Below, one piece after another: positions 55,557 to 63,919 of a stretch of 64,000 nt of DNA. Each line of letters opens with the position of its first letter. The stretch's first letter is position 1. The DNA is taken from contig JALNYO010000009.1 in the NCBI GenBank assembly GCA_023229765.1, positions 1-64,000 of the forward strand, read 5' to 3'. This stretch comes from Syntrophales bacterium. Lineage in GTDB: Bacteria; Desulfobacterota; Syntrophia; Syntrophales; UBA5619. The notes beneath the pieces were generated by a model. The model worked only from the letters and a program-made list of their open reading frames with translations. It had not been told where the DNA came from and made no database searches. A program made the position numbers and the translations under genes.

Positions 55557-56366
55557 TTACCGGTTATAGGCGTTGAGCAGCGCTTCGAGAACGGCGCCGC
55601 CAAGGGCTCGGGCTTTTTCCGAGATGGTGCCGCAATAATCTGCTTTACCGCGCGGATCGACGTCGCCGATCTTGAGCCCCTTGGCGACGATAGACGCGGG
55701 CCTGATCAGGCCGCGCAGGATGCCGTCGATCTTCGCAGTTATCTCATCCGTGCCGATTCGGCCGATCACTTCCCCCTTGCGGATCAGATCGCCGATCTTC
55801 TTTTCGGAAGTGAAGATGCCGTCCGCCGGGGCGCGCAGCACCCGTTCCGCCGTGTAACCGCCGATATTGCCGGGGATGCCGGTATTCGCCTCGGCCATTC
55901 CCTCGGCAATCAGGCGGCCGAGATTGTGGCCGCGGTTAGTCTCGATCACTGCGTGACAGTCCACTCCGGCCGTGAAGCCGGGCCCCAGGGCGATCACCAG
56001 CGGGGCGTCTGCGATGGAAATCCCCAGGTTTCGTTTGGCCACTGTCGCATCGATAAGCACATCCGGCCGCAAGCGGTAAATGGCTTCTCCCGCCGGATCC
56101 ACCTGGACGGCGATCTTCCCTGTCGCCCATGCGGCAGCAAGTTCGGCCTTGTCAACAACCTTGATTGCCTCGATTCCTTCCACTGTCATGCTCTTTTCAT
56201 GGACCGCTTCGCAGAAGGAGACCTGCCGCCGGACGGCCAGGGGAGAACTGGTCTCTAACATCAGTATTCGCCTGAAGTTGGCGCAATAGAGCCGACAGGC
56301 GATGCCGGTGGCCTGCTCCCCGGCGCCCTTGATAATTATGAAGAGCTCTTTTAGCCGGATATCCAC
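55557..56366 (-). CDS. yqeB: EF2563/YqeB family selenium-dependent molybdenum hydroxylase protein
   Basis: 269 residues. Family signatures are IIIKGAGEQATGIA near the start, DPAGEAIYRLRPDVLIDATVAKRN, LGPGFTAGVDCHAVIETNRGH (given in parts) and the lipoyl-like AERVLRAPADGIF region. The family is defined by co-occurrence with selenium-dependent Mo hydroxylases. GTG 56366 stands 1 nt after the xdhC stop; no ATG gives a sensible N-terminus. Confidence 0.87.
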   Translation of the reverse strand: MDIRLKELFIIIKGAGEQATGIACRLYCANFRRILMLETSSPLAVRRQVSFCEAVHEKSMTVEGIEAIKVVDKAELAAAWATGKIAVQVDPAGEAIYRLRPDVLIDATVAKRNLGISIADAPLVIALGPGFTAGVDCHAVIETNRGHNLGRLIAEGMAEANTGIPGNIGGYTAERVLRAPADGIFTSEKKIGDLIRKGEVIGRIGTDEITAKIDGILRGLIRPASIVAKGLKIGDVDPRGKADYCGTISEKARALGGAVLEALLNAYNR

Positions 56367-56367
56367 T

Positions 56368-57129
56368 TCATTCCAGTCCGTTATAGGTGGCGATAAGCTG
56401 GTTGGCGATGCTGATGGCGATCTCCCGCGGGGAATCGCCGCCGTTATCATGGCCGATTGGACAGCGGACAGAGGAGATATCCAACCCCTTTTTCTCCAGG
56501 TTTTGCTTGATGCCGGCCCATTTAGACTTGCTGCCGATCATGCCGAGGTAACGGGTCGGATGGGGCAGAACCTCCTCCAGCACCTGCTGATCGACAGCGC
56601 CGCTGTAGGTCTGGATGGCGACGAAGCTCCGCTGCGGATCCCAGTTGGTTTTTTCGATAAAATCGCTCCACTGGCACTGATGGCAGACCACGCTTTGCGG
56701 AATGGCCGGCGAGTTGATCCACTCTTCGCGCGTATCGATCAGGTGAATCCGGAAGGGGGTTCCTTCCATAACCTGACAGAGGGACTGACCGACATGGCCG
56801 GCGCCGAACAGGTAGAGCGAAGGGTTATCGTTGAGTACTTCCAGATATAATTCCATGGTTCCTCCACAGGCGGGAAATTCCCCTCTTGGTTTTAACGGTA
56901 TCTCCGAGGTGGCGCCCTGCAAACTGTCGAAACATTTACGGGCGTCCTCCAGGGCGTAAAGCTCCGGCGTTCCGCCGCCTACCGTGCCGAAAAATATTCC
57001 GTTCGAAAGAACGATCATTTTGGCCCCCTGCTTGCGCGGGGTTGACCCGCTGCTCTTGGTGACCGTAACCAGTACGCACAACTGATCATTACGCCGCAGT
57101 TCTTCTAATTTGCCTATCCAGTCCCACAT
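56368..57129 (-). CDS. XdhC/CoxI family Mo-hydroxylase maturation factor
   Basis: 253 residues. The N-terminal XdhC_CoxI domain has VTVTKSSGSTPRKQGAKM and GTVGGG. The C-terminal Rossmann domain has LYLFGAGHVGQSL and GHDNGGDSPREIAISI. XdhC inserts sulfurated Mo cofactor into xanthine dehydrogenase-type enzymes. ATG 57129 has a GGAAGGAGG site; the first 41 nt overlap the end of the Mo-subunit gene. Relatives take part in selenium-type maturation in other species. Confidence 0.9.
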   Translation of the reverse strand: MWDWIGKLEELRRNDQLCVLVTVTKSSGSTPRKQGAKMIVLSNGIFFGTVGGGTPELYALEDARKCFDSLQGATSEIPLKPRGEFPACGGTMELYLEVLNDNPSLYLFGAGHVGQSLCQVMEGTPFRIHLIDTREEWINSPAIPQSVVCHQCQWSDFIEKTNWDPQRSFVAIQTYSGAVDQQVLEEVLPHPTRYLGMIGSKSKWAGIKQNLEKKGLDISSVRCPIGHDNGGDSPREIAISIANQLIATYNGLE

Positions 57130-59437
57130 GCTTGCCTCCTTCCTCGACTTCCTCTTCACGCTTTTCCTTGAGAGCTTGCCATATCTTTTCGTAACTCAAC
57201 GGCAGGCTGTTGACGCGCACTCCCATGGCGTCAAAAATGGCATTGGAGAACATTCCCAGGGTGGGATTGGTTGAGCCTTCGCCAATCTCCTTGACGCCCC
57301 AGGGGCCGCTTGGCTCATAGCTGTCGACAACCTCCGACTGGACCGGCGGCATATCCAGGGCGGTAAGCACCCGGTAATTGGCCAGGTCGGCGTTTTTGAT
57401 CCTTCCCTTGTCGTCGAAAAGAACCTCCTCCCAGGATGCCTCTCCCATTCCCATGTACAGCGCTCCATGCACCTGCCCATGCAGCAGGCGCGGGTTGATC
57501 ACTTTGCCGCAGTCGTGCACGTCCCAGATTCCCACCACTGTGATCTCCCCGGTCTCCTCGTCAATCGCCACCTCGCCCACCTGGACCCCGAAGCTGTAGG
57601 CCGGCGAGGTGCCAACCGCAGCTCCCTTGAAGGTTCCCCCCAGTTTGGGCGGCGTGTAGGCGCCTTTGCCGAGCAACGGCCCCCTGAGCACGAAATGCCG
57701 GCGCGCTGCCTCCTGAAAGGAAATGGTCTTATTGGCGCGGGATTTGGAAAAGATCACGCCCTCCTCACAGTCCAGATCAGCTACAGGCAGGGAGAGCATG
57801 GTTGAGGCCATTGCAAGGAGCTGTTTTTTGATCTCCTCGCCGGCCTGTTTGACGGCAGCCCCGGACATATAGGTTTGGCGGCTGGCGTAGGCGCCGAAAT
57901 CGATGGGTGTAAGTTCGGTGTCCGCCGCGACTATCTTCATCTGTTCGTAGCGGTATCCCATTGCCTCTGCGGCCATCTGGCAAAGAACCGTATCAGAGCC
58001 CTGACCAATGTCGGCCGCGCCGGTGTAAAGAGTGGCCGATGTGCCGTCCTCATTGACCTTGATGACGGCTGCTGCATGGGGGAGATCGGTGCGATAGATG
58101 GAATAGCCGGCCCCGGTGACGAAACTGCCCGTTGCCACTCCAATGCCCCGGCCGTGGGGGAGATTTTTCTTTTTTTCATCCCAGCCCGAAATTACCCTTG
58201 CCCGCTCCAGACATTCACGGAGCTTGCAGGAGTTCACCTGAAAATCATTGGGTGTAACTGTATCCGGCCTGCGGGCATTGAGGAGCCGGATGTCCATCGG
58301 ATCGATCCCCAGGTCGGCGGCAACATTGTCAAGGTGGCTCTCAAAGGCATACTTGGGCTGGGGGGCGCCATGTCCGCGCTGGGCGCCGCAGGCAGGCAGA
58401 TTGGTATAAACCCGGAACATGTCGAACTTGTAGTTGTCAAATTCATAGGTCAGGGGCAGCAGTGCCCCGGCGTAGTAGGCGCTGGCTATCCCGAGGCTTG
58501 TGTAGGCGCCTCCGTCCATGATGAAGTTGGCCTTGACGGCAAGGATCTTCCCTTTCTTATCGACGCCGGTGGTGATCTCCATGTGCTGGGCGTGCCGCCC
58601 CCGGTTATGGGCAAACATCTCAGCCCGGTCGTAAAACATCCGCACCGGCCGTCCGGTAAGTTTTGCCAGCACCGAACCGGCGAATTCAAGCCCGGTCGGC
58701 TCCATTTTACCGCCGAAGCCGCCTCCCACATGAGGTTTGATGATCCGGACATCCCCCATGGGCAGGTCGAACTGCCGGGCTATGTAGTGCTGGAAGTAGT
58801 GGGGAGACTGGGTGCTCGCATAGATAGTGAGCTTTTTTCCATCCCACATGGAGATGGAGGAGTGCGGCTCGATGGGGGACTGGTATGCGCGCTGCCCCCG
58901 GAAGGTGTCGGTGCGCACGTGGAAGGAAGCGGCCAGGGCCTGCTCCACATCGCCGAACTCCTGATGGATCTCTGTGTTGATGTTACGCTTGTACTCGTCG
59001 TGAATCAGGGGTTGTCCCTCATCCATGGCATGGATGTAATCGAGCACTGCCGGCAGCTCTTCGTACTCTATCTTGATGAGTTTCAGGGCCTTGTAGCAGG
59101 TTTCTTCATCCACGCAGCACACAGCGGCAACCTTGTCGCCGACGAAACGCACCTTGTCGCTGCAGAAGATGTTCTCGTCCCAGCGCGCCGGACTGAGCCC
59201 ATACTTCATGGACGGCACATCCTTGTGGGTGATGATTGCCTTTACACCGGGGAGTTTTTCAGCCGCGGAGGCATCAATGGAAATGATCCGGGCATGGGCG
59301 TGGGGACTTGTCAGGATCTTTCCGAAAAGCATATTGGGAAATTTCAGGTCGCCGGTGTACTTCGCGGCGCCCGTTACCTTATCCGGGCCGTCGATGCGCT
59401 GGACGCTGCGGCCGATTACTTTATAGTTGTTGCTCAT
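57089..59437 (-). CDS. Xanthine dehydrogenase family protein, molybdopterin-binding subunit
   Basis: 782-residue large subunit. It opens with the family start VIGRSVQRIDGPDKVTGAAK. Mo-cofactor and substrate-pocket motifs include PHVGGGFGGKMEPTG, the ACGAQRGHGAPQ loop, GAADIGQGSDTVL, and the catalytic Glu in WGVKEIGEGS near the C-terminus. The acceptor could be a purine or another N-heterocycle or aromatic; the pocket does not allow a firm choice. Its start overlaps the 2Fe-2S subunit stop by 4 nt. Confidence 0.92.
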   Translation of the reverse strand: MSNNYKVIGRSVQRIDGPDKVTGAAKYTGDLKFPNMLFGKILTSPHAHARIISIDASAAEKLPGVKAIITHKDVPSMKYGLSPARWDENIFCSDKVRFVGDKVAAVCCVDEETCYKALKLIKIEYEELPAVLDYIHAMDEGQPLIHDEYKRNINTEIHQEFGDVEQALAASFHVRTDTFRGQRAYQSPIEPHSSISMWDGKKLTIYASTQSPHYFQHYIARQFDLPMGDVRIIKPHVGGGFGGKMEPTGLEFAGSVLAKLTGRPVRMFYDRAEMFAHNRGRHAQHMEITTGVDKKGKILAVKANFIMDGGAYTSLGIASAYYAGALLPLTYEFDNYKFDMFRVYTNLPACGAQRGHGAPQPKYAFESHLDNVAADLGIDPMDIRLLNARRPDTVTPNDFQVNSCKLRECLERARVISGWDEKKKNLPHGRGIGVATGSFVTGAGYSIYRTDLPHAAAVIKVNEDGTSATLYTGAADIGQGSDTVLCQMAAEAMGYRYEQMKIVAADTELTPIDFGAYASRQTYMSGAAVKQAGEEIKKQLLAMASTMLSLPVADLDCEEGVIFSKSRANKTISFQEAARRHFVLRGPLLGKGAYTPPKLGGTFKGAAVGTSPAYSFGVQVGEVAIDEETGEITVVGIWDVHDCGKVINPRLLHGQVHGALYMGMGEASWEEVLFDDKGRIKNADLANYRVLTALDMPPVQSEVVDSYEPSGPWGVKEIGEGSTNPTLGMFSNAIFDAMGVRVNSLPLSYEKIWQALKEKREEEVEEGGKHVGLDRQIRRTAA

Positions 59438-59967
59438 CGGGGTTCTCCTTCTTCGTGATCGGCAGGGGTGATCTCCCCACGGGAAGCGGCGAGGACGGCT
59501 TCAACAATATGGACGTATCCCGTGCAGCGGCAGAGGTTGCCGGCAATGGCCTCCCGCACTTCCCGTTCAGAGGGGTGGGGGTTGCGGGTCAGAAGGGCCT
59601 TGGCTGAAAGCACCATGCCGGGGGTGCAGTAGCCGCATTGCACTGCGGCATGGTTGAGCATCGACTGCTGGATGTCGTCAAGCTTGCCATTGGCGGCGAC
59701 CCCCTCGATGGTCGTGATTTCCCGACCGTCGGCTTCCACGGCCAAAACCATACACGAGTCAACCGGCTTGCCGTCCAAAAGCACGGTGCAGGAGCCGCAG
59801 TCGCCGAGCTCGCATCCCTTCTTGGTGCCGGTGAGATTGAGATCGTCGCGCAGCACGTTGGTCAGGATGGCATTCCCCTTCACCAGCAAGGAATGGGAAT
59901 CGCCGTTTACATTAATGGTGATCAGGTAGCGCTTTACCCCGTTGTTATCAGTTATAACCTGTGACAT
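59434..59967 (-). CDS. (2Fe-2S)-binding subunit of the molybdenum hydroxylase
   Basis: 177 residues with the two [2Fe-2S] domains of xanthine dehydrogenase-family small subunits. The plant-ferredoxin-type cluster has GCELGDCGSC and a later Cys in VDSC. The C-terminal helical cluster has VQCGYCTPGM and NLCRCTGY. It passes electrons from Mo to FAD. AAGGAGG precedes the ATG; it starts 12 nt after the FAD-subunit stop. Confidence 0.95.
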   Translation of the reverse strand: MSQVITDNNGVKRYLITINVNGDSHSLLVKGNAILTNVLRDDLNLTGTKKGCELGDCGSCTVLLDGKPVDSCMVLAVEADGREITTIEGVAANGKLDDIQQSMLNHAAVQCGYCTPGMVLSAKALLTRNPHPSEREVREAIAGNLCRCTGYVHIVEAVLAASRGEITPADHEEGEPR

Positions 59968-59979
59968 ATCATTGCCTCC

Positions 59980-60849
59980 TTACACGTGACCTTTATCGAT
60001 TGCCTTGCGAAGGGCGCGCTTTGTCAACACCTCCACCAGGTTCCTGCGGTACTCGGCAGAGCCGCGGATGCTGTCCCGGGGACGGCTCTCTGTGGCCGCC
60101 AGTTTCCCTGCCTGCGCCAGAAGTTCGTCGCTGATCTTTTTACCAGACAGGCAGCTTTCAGCATTGCGAGCCCTCATCACCGTAGGAGCGGCGGAGGCCA
60201 GAACGACCCGTGCCTCGCGCAAGGTGTCTTTCTGTACCGTAACCGAAACGGCAACGCCGGTAACGGCCAGGGCGCCGGAACGACGCAGGCCGAACTTGAT
60301 GTAGGTGCTGCCGGTTGTGGACTGCTCCGGAATTGTTACATCGGCAAGTATCTCGCCCGGGAAAATCCGGGTCTGGGCCGCCCCGCAGAAGAAATCCTCC
60401 AGCGCCATGCTCCGCTCGCCTTGGGCGGATACCAGGCGAATGCTTGCCTTGAGCGCAATCAGGATCGGGGGGAGATCGGCGGAAGGGACGCCGTTTACTA
60501 TATTTCCTCCCAGCGTCCCCAGGTTGCAGATCTGGTTCGAGGCCATGGTGTGGGCCGCCATCGGGAGCGAGAGAAAGAGCTCCTGTAAAAGCGGCGAGTT
60601 ATATATTTCATTGTGCCGGGTGAGCGCCCCGATGACAATGCCGCGGCCGGATTTGCTCCGGATATTCCGGAGTTCGTCTAAGCGCTTGAGAGAGACCAGA
60701 TGCCCCGGGGCCAGTTTCCCCGTCTTCATCTTGTGAAGAACGTCCGTTCCGCCGGCCAGCACTGTGGCATTTCCTCCGAGTTCGGCCAGGAGCGCACAGG
60801 CCTCCTTCAGAGTCTCCGGGGCATGATACTCAAAATCAGGCATGTTCAT
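59980..60849 (-). CDS. FAD-binding subunit of the molybdenum hydroxylase
   Basis: 289 residues. The FAD_binding_5 domain has ATVLAGGTDVLHKMKTG and the family segment NQICNLGTLGGNIVNGVPSADLPP (given as the conserved LGTLGGN and SADLPP). The CO-dehydrogenase flavoprotein C domain is at about 175-280. It lacks the extra 4Fe-4S insert of 4-hydroxybenzoyl-CoA reductase, arguing against that enzyme. It is the first gene of the operon, with GAAGGAG before the ATG and a likely MarR operator 51 nt upstream. Confidence 0.93.
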   Translation of the reverse strand: MNMPDFEYHAPETLKEACALLAELGGNATVLAGGTDVLHKMKTGKLAPGHLVSLKRLDELRNIRSKSGRGIVIGALTRHNEIYNSPLLQELFLSLPMAAHTMASNQICNLGTLGGNIVNGVPSADLPPILIALKASIRLVSAQGERSMALEDFFCGAAQTRIFPGEILADVTIPEQSTTGSTYIKFGLRRSGALAVTGVAVSVTVQKDTLREARVVLASAAPTVMRARNAESCLSGKKISDELLAQAGKLAATESRPRDSIRGSAEYRRNLVEVLTKRALRKAIDKGHV

Positions 60850-60899
60850 CTTTCATCTCCTTCAAATTCTTAAAATAGACGAGGCAATTGCGCTTCCTG

Positions 60900-60919
60900 A
60901 TACCTCGTATGCGATGTAT
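60900..60919. promoter_or_regulatory. Candidate MarR operator upstream of the Mo-hydroxylase operon
   Basis: Dyad ATACCTCG-TATG-CGATGTAT: 7 of 8 arm positions pair around a TATG centre. It lies between the marR stop and the first operon gene. The core CTCGTATGCGA resembles CTTGTATGCAA at 61369-61379 in the marR promoter, with the C-G pair replaced by T-A, a compensatory change. Confidence 0.55.
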
Positions 60920-60941
60920 ATAGGTAAAAAATTTCACTCCG

Positions 60942-61355
60942 CTACTCCTTGATATCACGCAGGAAACGTTTAAAGAGAAGCTTTTCTTCCAAGCTGAAAT
61001 TATTCAACAATTCATTATTTGTGCGTTCGATGACAGATTTTAGATCGGTTATTGCTGCCCGCGCTTTTTCCGTCAGTGAGACTCTTCCCACCCTTCCGTC
61101 ATCGGGATCAGTTTCTCGCCGCAGCCATCCTGCGGCAACCAGGCGCTCCAGCACCCCTGCCAGCGTAGCCGTATCCAAAGCAATTCGCCTGCCGATTTCT
61201 CCTACGGAAAGCCTGTCTTCCTCCCAGAGAGATTCCATGACCAGGCATTGCATAGGGGTTAACCCGAAAGTGCGGAGTTTCCCCTTCAAGGCGCTCTGGG
61301 CCCGCTGGTGGGCTTTGGCAAGTAAAAAAACTATATTTTCCCTATACGAAGTCAT
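60942..61355 (-). CDS. MarR family transcriptional regulator
   Basis: 137 residues. The winged helix-turn-helix spans about 35-105, with family features GLTPMQCLVMESLW, DTATLAGVLERLVAAGWLRR and the wing DPDDGRVGRVSLTEKG-like DPDDGRV. It probably represses itself and the adjacent hydroxylase operon until a small ligand, perhaps the enzyme's substrate, releases it. ATG 61355 is 9 nt from AGAGGA; the open frame to 61406 would start upstream of the promoter -10 box, so it is excluded. Confidence 0.9.
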   Translation of the reverse strand: MTSYRENIVFLLAKAHQRAQSALKGKLRTFGLTPMQCLVMESLWEEDRLSVGEIGRRIALDTATLAGVLERLVAAGWLRRETDPDDGRVGRVSLTEKARAAITDLKSVIERTNNELLNNFSLEEKLLFKRFLRDIKE

Positions 61356-61367
61356 TTTCAAAAATCC

Positions 61368-61381
61368 TCTTGTATGCAAGA
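61368..61381. promoter_or_regulatory. Candidate MarR operator at the marR promoter
   Basis: Perfect 5-bp arms TCTTG/CAAGA around TATG, overlapping the -10 box (61378-61383) of the marR promoter. Binding there would block RNA polymerase, giving autorepression. Confidence 0.55.
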
Positions 61382-61406
61382 TAACAACAACGGAAAAACA
61401 TGTCAA
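61378..61406 (-). promoter_or_regulatory. Sigma-70 promoter of the marR gene
   Basis: Minus strand: -35 TTGACA (61406-61401), 17-nt spacer, -10 TATCTT (61383-61378), 23 nt before the ATG at 61355. Confidence 0.72.
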
Positions 61407-61486
61407 GGGAAAAAATGCGCGCTGGAGATATCGAACTTTTCATTGAGGACATACGATGTAGTATTGATTGTCCGGGCCGACACAAA

Positions 61487-61665
61487 GGGCCTGTCCACAA
61501 ATAACCTGGGCAAGATTGCGCTCAGATTTGGGTTGGATTTGGTTGCGGCGATTGAACAAAACCGCAGACGTAGCAGCGCTACGTTGAGGATTTTGTGATT
61601 GAGCCACAGCCAAAGATGGCCCAAAGATGAGATGCAAGATGTTCAGGTTATTTTTGGACAGGCCC
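61487..61665 (+). mobile_element. MITE-like element, copy B (179 bp)
   Basis: Same element as at 25272-25450 in the opposite orientation, three base differences in 179. The terminal inverted repeats of 22 bp differ at one position. The flanking triplet AAA occurs at 61484-61486 and 61666-61668. The central palindrome is ACGTAGC (61568-61574) / GCTACGT (61578-61584). It lies in the gap between marR and the MltD-like gene. Short reading frames across it are not supported as genes. Confidence 0.88.
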
Positions 61666-61840
61666 AAAGCTAAGGCGGACAAACGTCCGCAAGGTCGCCC
61701 GCCAGGCCGGTTGAAATCATTTAGGGGAGATGCCTGGGATGTTCGGGAAAATAAACGTTGGTGGAGAATAAAAAATATGATAGGAGAACCAGCCGAACGT
61801 ACTACAAATATTGTACAGGCAGGTGGATTCATTCGTTGTA

Positions 61841-61864
61841 ACAGGGAGAGTCATCTCTTCCTGT
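61841..61864 (+). other. Hairpin in the MltD gene leader
   Basis: ACAGGGAGAG (61841-61850), loop TCAT, CTCTTCCTGT (61855-61864): 9 Watson-Crick pairs and one G-T. It lies 31 nt before the ATG of the MltD-like gene with no T-run after it, so it is not a typical terminator. Regulatory role unproven. Confidence 0.45.
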
Positions 61865-61894
61865 TGTAAGATTAAAGATGGACGGAGAAAAAAA

Positions 61895-63919
61895 ATGATT
61901 AAAATCAGCCGGCCGAATACTGCGACAATAGTTGCTGTATTTTTGTGTTTAAGCGTCTTCATGTTTTCAGCATGTGCAACCCTCTCGACGGAAACTGCCG
62001 GAAACGAAAGCGTCGCACCCCAAAGCAATGGTCGCACTGAGAATGCTCCGTCAGCAGCTTTCCCTTCCCCAACTGGGAAAGCCACTGCCGAAAAGTCGGG
62101 GGTTTCAACCGGGGCGAAATTATCTCAGGTCGCTGCTCCCCTTAAGGAAACGGACCTCGTTAAAAATTCAGTTTCCCTTTCCGCAAACAGCAGGGCGATT
62201 GTTTCCGCGCCGGCGAATCCACCGCCTGTTATAAAACATAAACCATACACAAGGGATGATCTGATGGACTCTTCTCTTGTAGATTATGAAAAAGATCCCT
62301 CGAAGAATAAAAATTCAGCGGAAGTTGAGAATGAAAAGGATATCATGGAAGAGGCGCTTGTTCTTTTGGACGAGTCGCACAAATACTGGGCAAAAGGCGA
62401 GCTGGACGATGCCCTGCAGATGCTCGATCAGGCGTATGCCCTGTTGCTCGATACCAACGGCAATCCTGAAATTGCCAGGCAGAAGGACGATCTTCGCCTG
62501 ATAATTTCCAAGAGGATTCTCGCCGTTTATAATTCCTTTCCCACTGCCGCCAAGGGGAAGCGCGGGGAAATACCTTTAATATCCAATGCCGACGTTGAAA
62601 AGGAGATACGTTCCTTTCAAAACTATGAGCGCGATTTTTTTATATCCTCTTATTACCGCTCCCTTATCTATCGCCCGAAAATTTCGGCGGAGCTCAAGAA
62701 AGCGGGATTGCCGGATGAGCTCTCCTGGCTGCCCCTCGTGGAAAGCGGCTTTAAAATAAACGCCCTTTCTTCTGCAAGGGCGCTGGGTCTATGGCAGTTC
62801 ATCCCCTCGACCGGCTACAAGTACGGTCTGAATCGGGATGACTGGGTTGATGAACGGATGGATATTGAAAAATCCACGAGGGCGGCAATTGCGTATTTCA
62901 AAGACCTCCATGCGATGTTCGGAGACTGGCTTACCGTTTTGGCCGGATACAATTGCGGGGAGGGACGGGTCGCGCGCACAATTGCCTCTCAGCAGATAAA
63001 CTACCTGGATCGCTTCTGGGATCTATATCAGAAACTGCCCAATGAAACTGCGCGCTATGTTCCCCGGTTTATTGCGACGCTGCTGGTCGTTAAAGACCCC
63101 GCAAAGTACGGGTTCGACTTTACAGCGGAAAAGAGCAAATACGACGTGTCCGCCTATGAAACGGTTGAGACAACCAAGTCAATGCGTTTACAGGACATTG
63201 CGGCAAAACTGGAAGTATCGGAAGAAAACTTGATTATCCTGAATGCCGAACTGCGGCTTAAAACAACTCCGAACAAACCGTACAAGTTGAAGGTCCCGTC
63301 AGGCAATGCCGACAAACTCCTGCAGCTTGCCGCCGACATTCCCAATGCCGACATTCCCCGCGCCTCTTCCCGGACGGTAAAAGGCGTTTTCATAAAATAC
63401 AAGGTGCGCAGGGGAGAAACCCTGGGATACATCGCAGAAAAATACAGAACATCCGTAAGCTCAATACGTTCCGCCAACAAGTTGTCCAATAGAGGATTGT
63501 ATGCCGGGCAGAAATTGAATATCCCGATTACGAAAACGAGCGTTTCGACAACTTCTGTAAGTTCTTCGGTGACTGCCAAGGCGAGCGTCCATAAAGTCAA
63601 GAAGGGCGATACCCTTGCGAAACTTTCCGATACCTATCACGTTTCCGTGGCCGATCTGAAGAAGATCAACAATCTGAAGAAGGATGTCTTGAAGATCGGA
63701 CAAACCATCCGGCTTTCACAGAAGGAAGAGAAGGACTCGAAAAAAGCGTCGATTCCCCAGAAGGGCAAGGCGGAAGCCAAGACATACAAGGTGAAAAAGG
63801 GGGATAATCTTGCCAGGATAGCAAAAGAAAAAGGGGTTGCCCTCCAGAAGTTGCTGACCCTAAACAAGCTGACCCTCAAGGACGATATCTATCCAGGTCA
63901 GGAGATACTTGTTCAATAG
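61895..63919 (+). CDS. Membrane-bound lytic murein transglycosylase D-like lipoprotein with LysM repeats
   Basis: 674 residues. The N-terminal signal ends in the lipobox FSAC, so it is probably an outer-membrane lipoprotein. After a low-complexity linker and a helical region comes the SLT domain: catalytic Glu near 281 in LPLVESGF, then SARALGLWQFIPSTG and GYNCGEGRV. Three LysM domains start near residues 501, 565 and 630 (KVRRGETLGYIA, KVKKGDTLAKLS, KVKKGDNLARIA). It cuts glycan strands to anhydromuropeptides. ATG 61895 follows GGACGGAG; the frame is open to 61811 without homology. Confidence 0.92.
   Translation: MIKISRPNTATIVAVFLCLSVFMFSACATLSTETAGNESVAPQSNGRTENAPSAAFPSPTGKATAEKSGVSTGAKLSQVAAPLKETDLVKNSVSLSANSRAIVSAPANPPPVIKHKPYTRDDLMDSSLVDYEKDPSKNKNSAEVENEKDIMEEALVLLDESHKYWAKGELDDALQMLDQAYALLLDTNGNPEIARQKDDLRLIISKRILAVYNSFPTAAKGKRGEIPLISNADVEKEIRSFQNYERDFFISSYYRSLIYRPKISAELKKAGLPDELSWLPLVESGFKINALSSARALGLWQFIPSTGYKYGLNRDDWVDERMDIEKSTRAAIAYFKDLHAMFGDWLTVLAGYNCGEGRVARTIASQQINYLDRFWDLYQKLPNETARYVPRFIATLLVVKDPAKYGFDFTAEKSKYDVSAYETVETTKSMRLQDIAAKLEVSEENLIILNAELRLKTTPNKPYKLKVPSGNADKLLQLAADIPNADIPRASSRTVKGVFIKYKVRRGETLGYIAEKYRTSVSSIRSANKLSNRGLYAGQKLNIPITKTSVSTTSVSSSVTAKASVHKVKKGDTLAKLSDTYHVSVADLKKINNLKKDVLKIGQTIRLSQKEEKDSKKASIPQKGKAEAKTYKVKKGDNLARIAKEKGVALQKLLTLNKLTLKDDIYPGQEILVQ

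Noticed and set aside
57875..59458. 527-residue open frame on the plus strand opposite the Mo-subunit gene
   Set aside because: It is fully antisense to a strongly recognisable molybdopterin subunit, has no domain and no ribosome site, and such long antisense frames are expected in GC-rich codon patterns.
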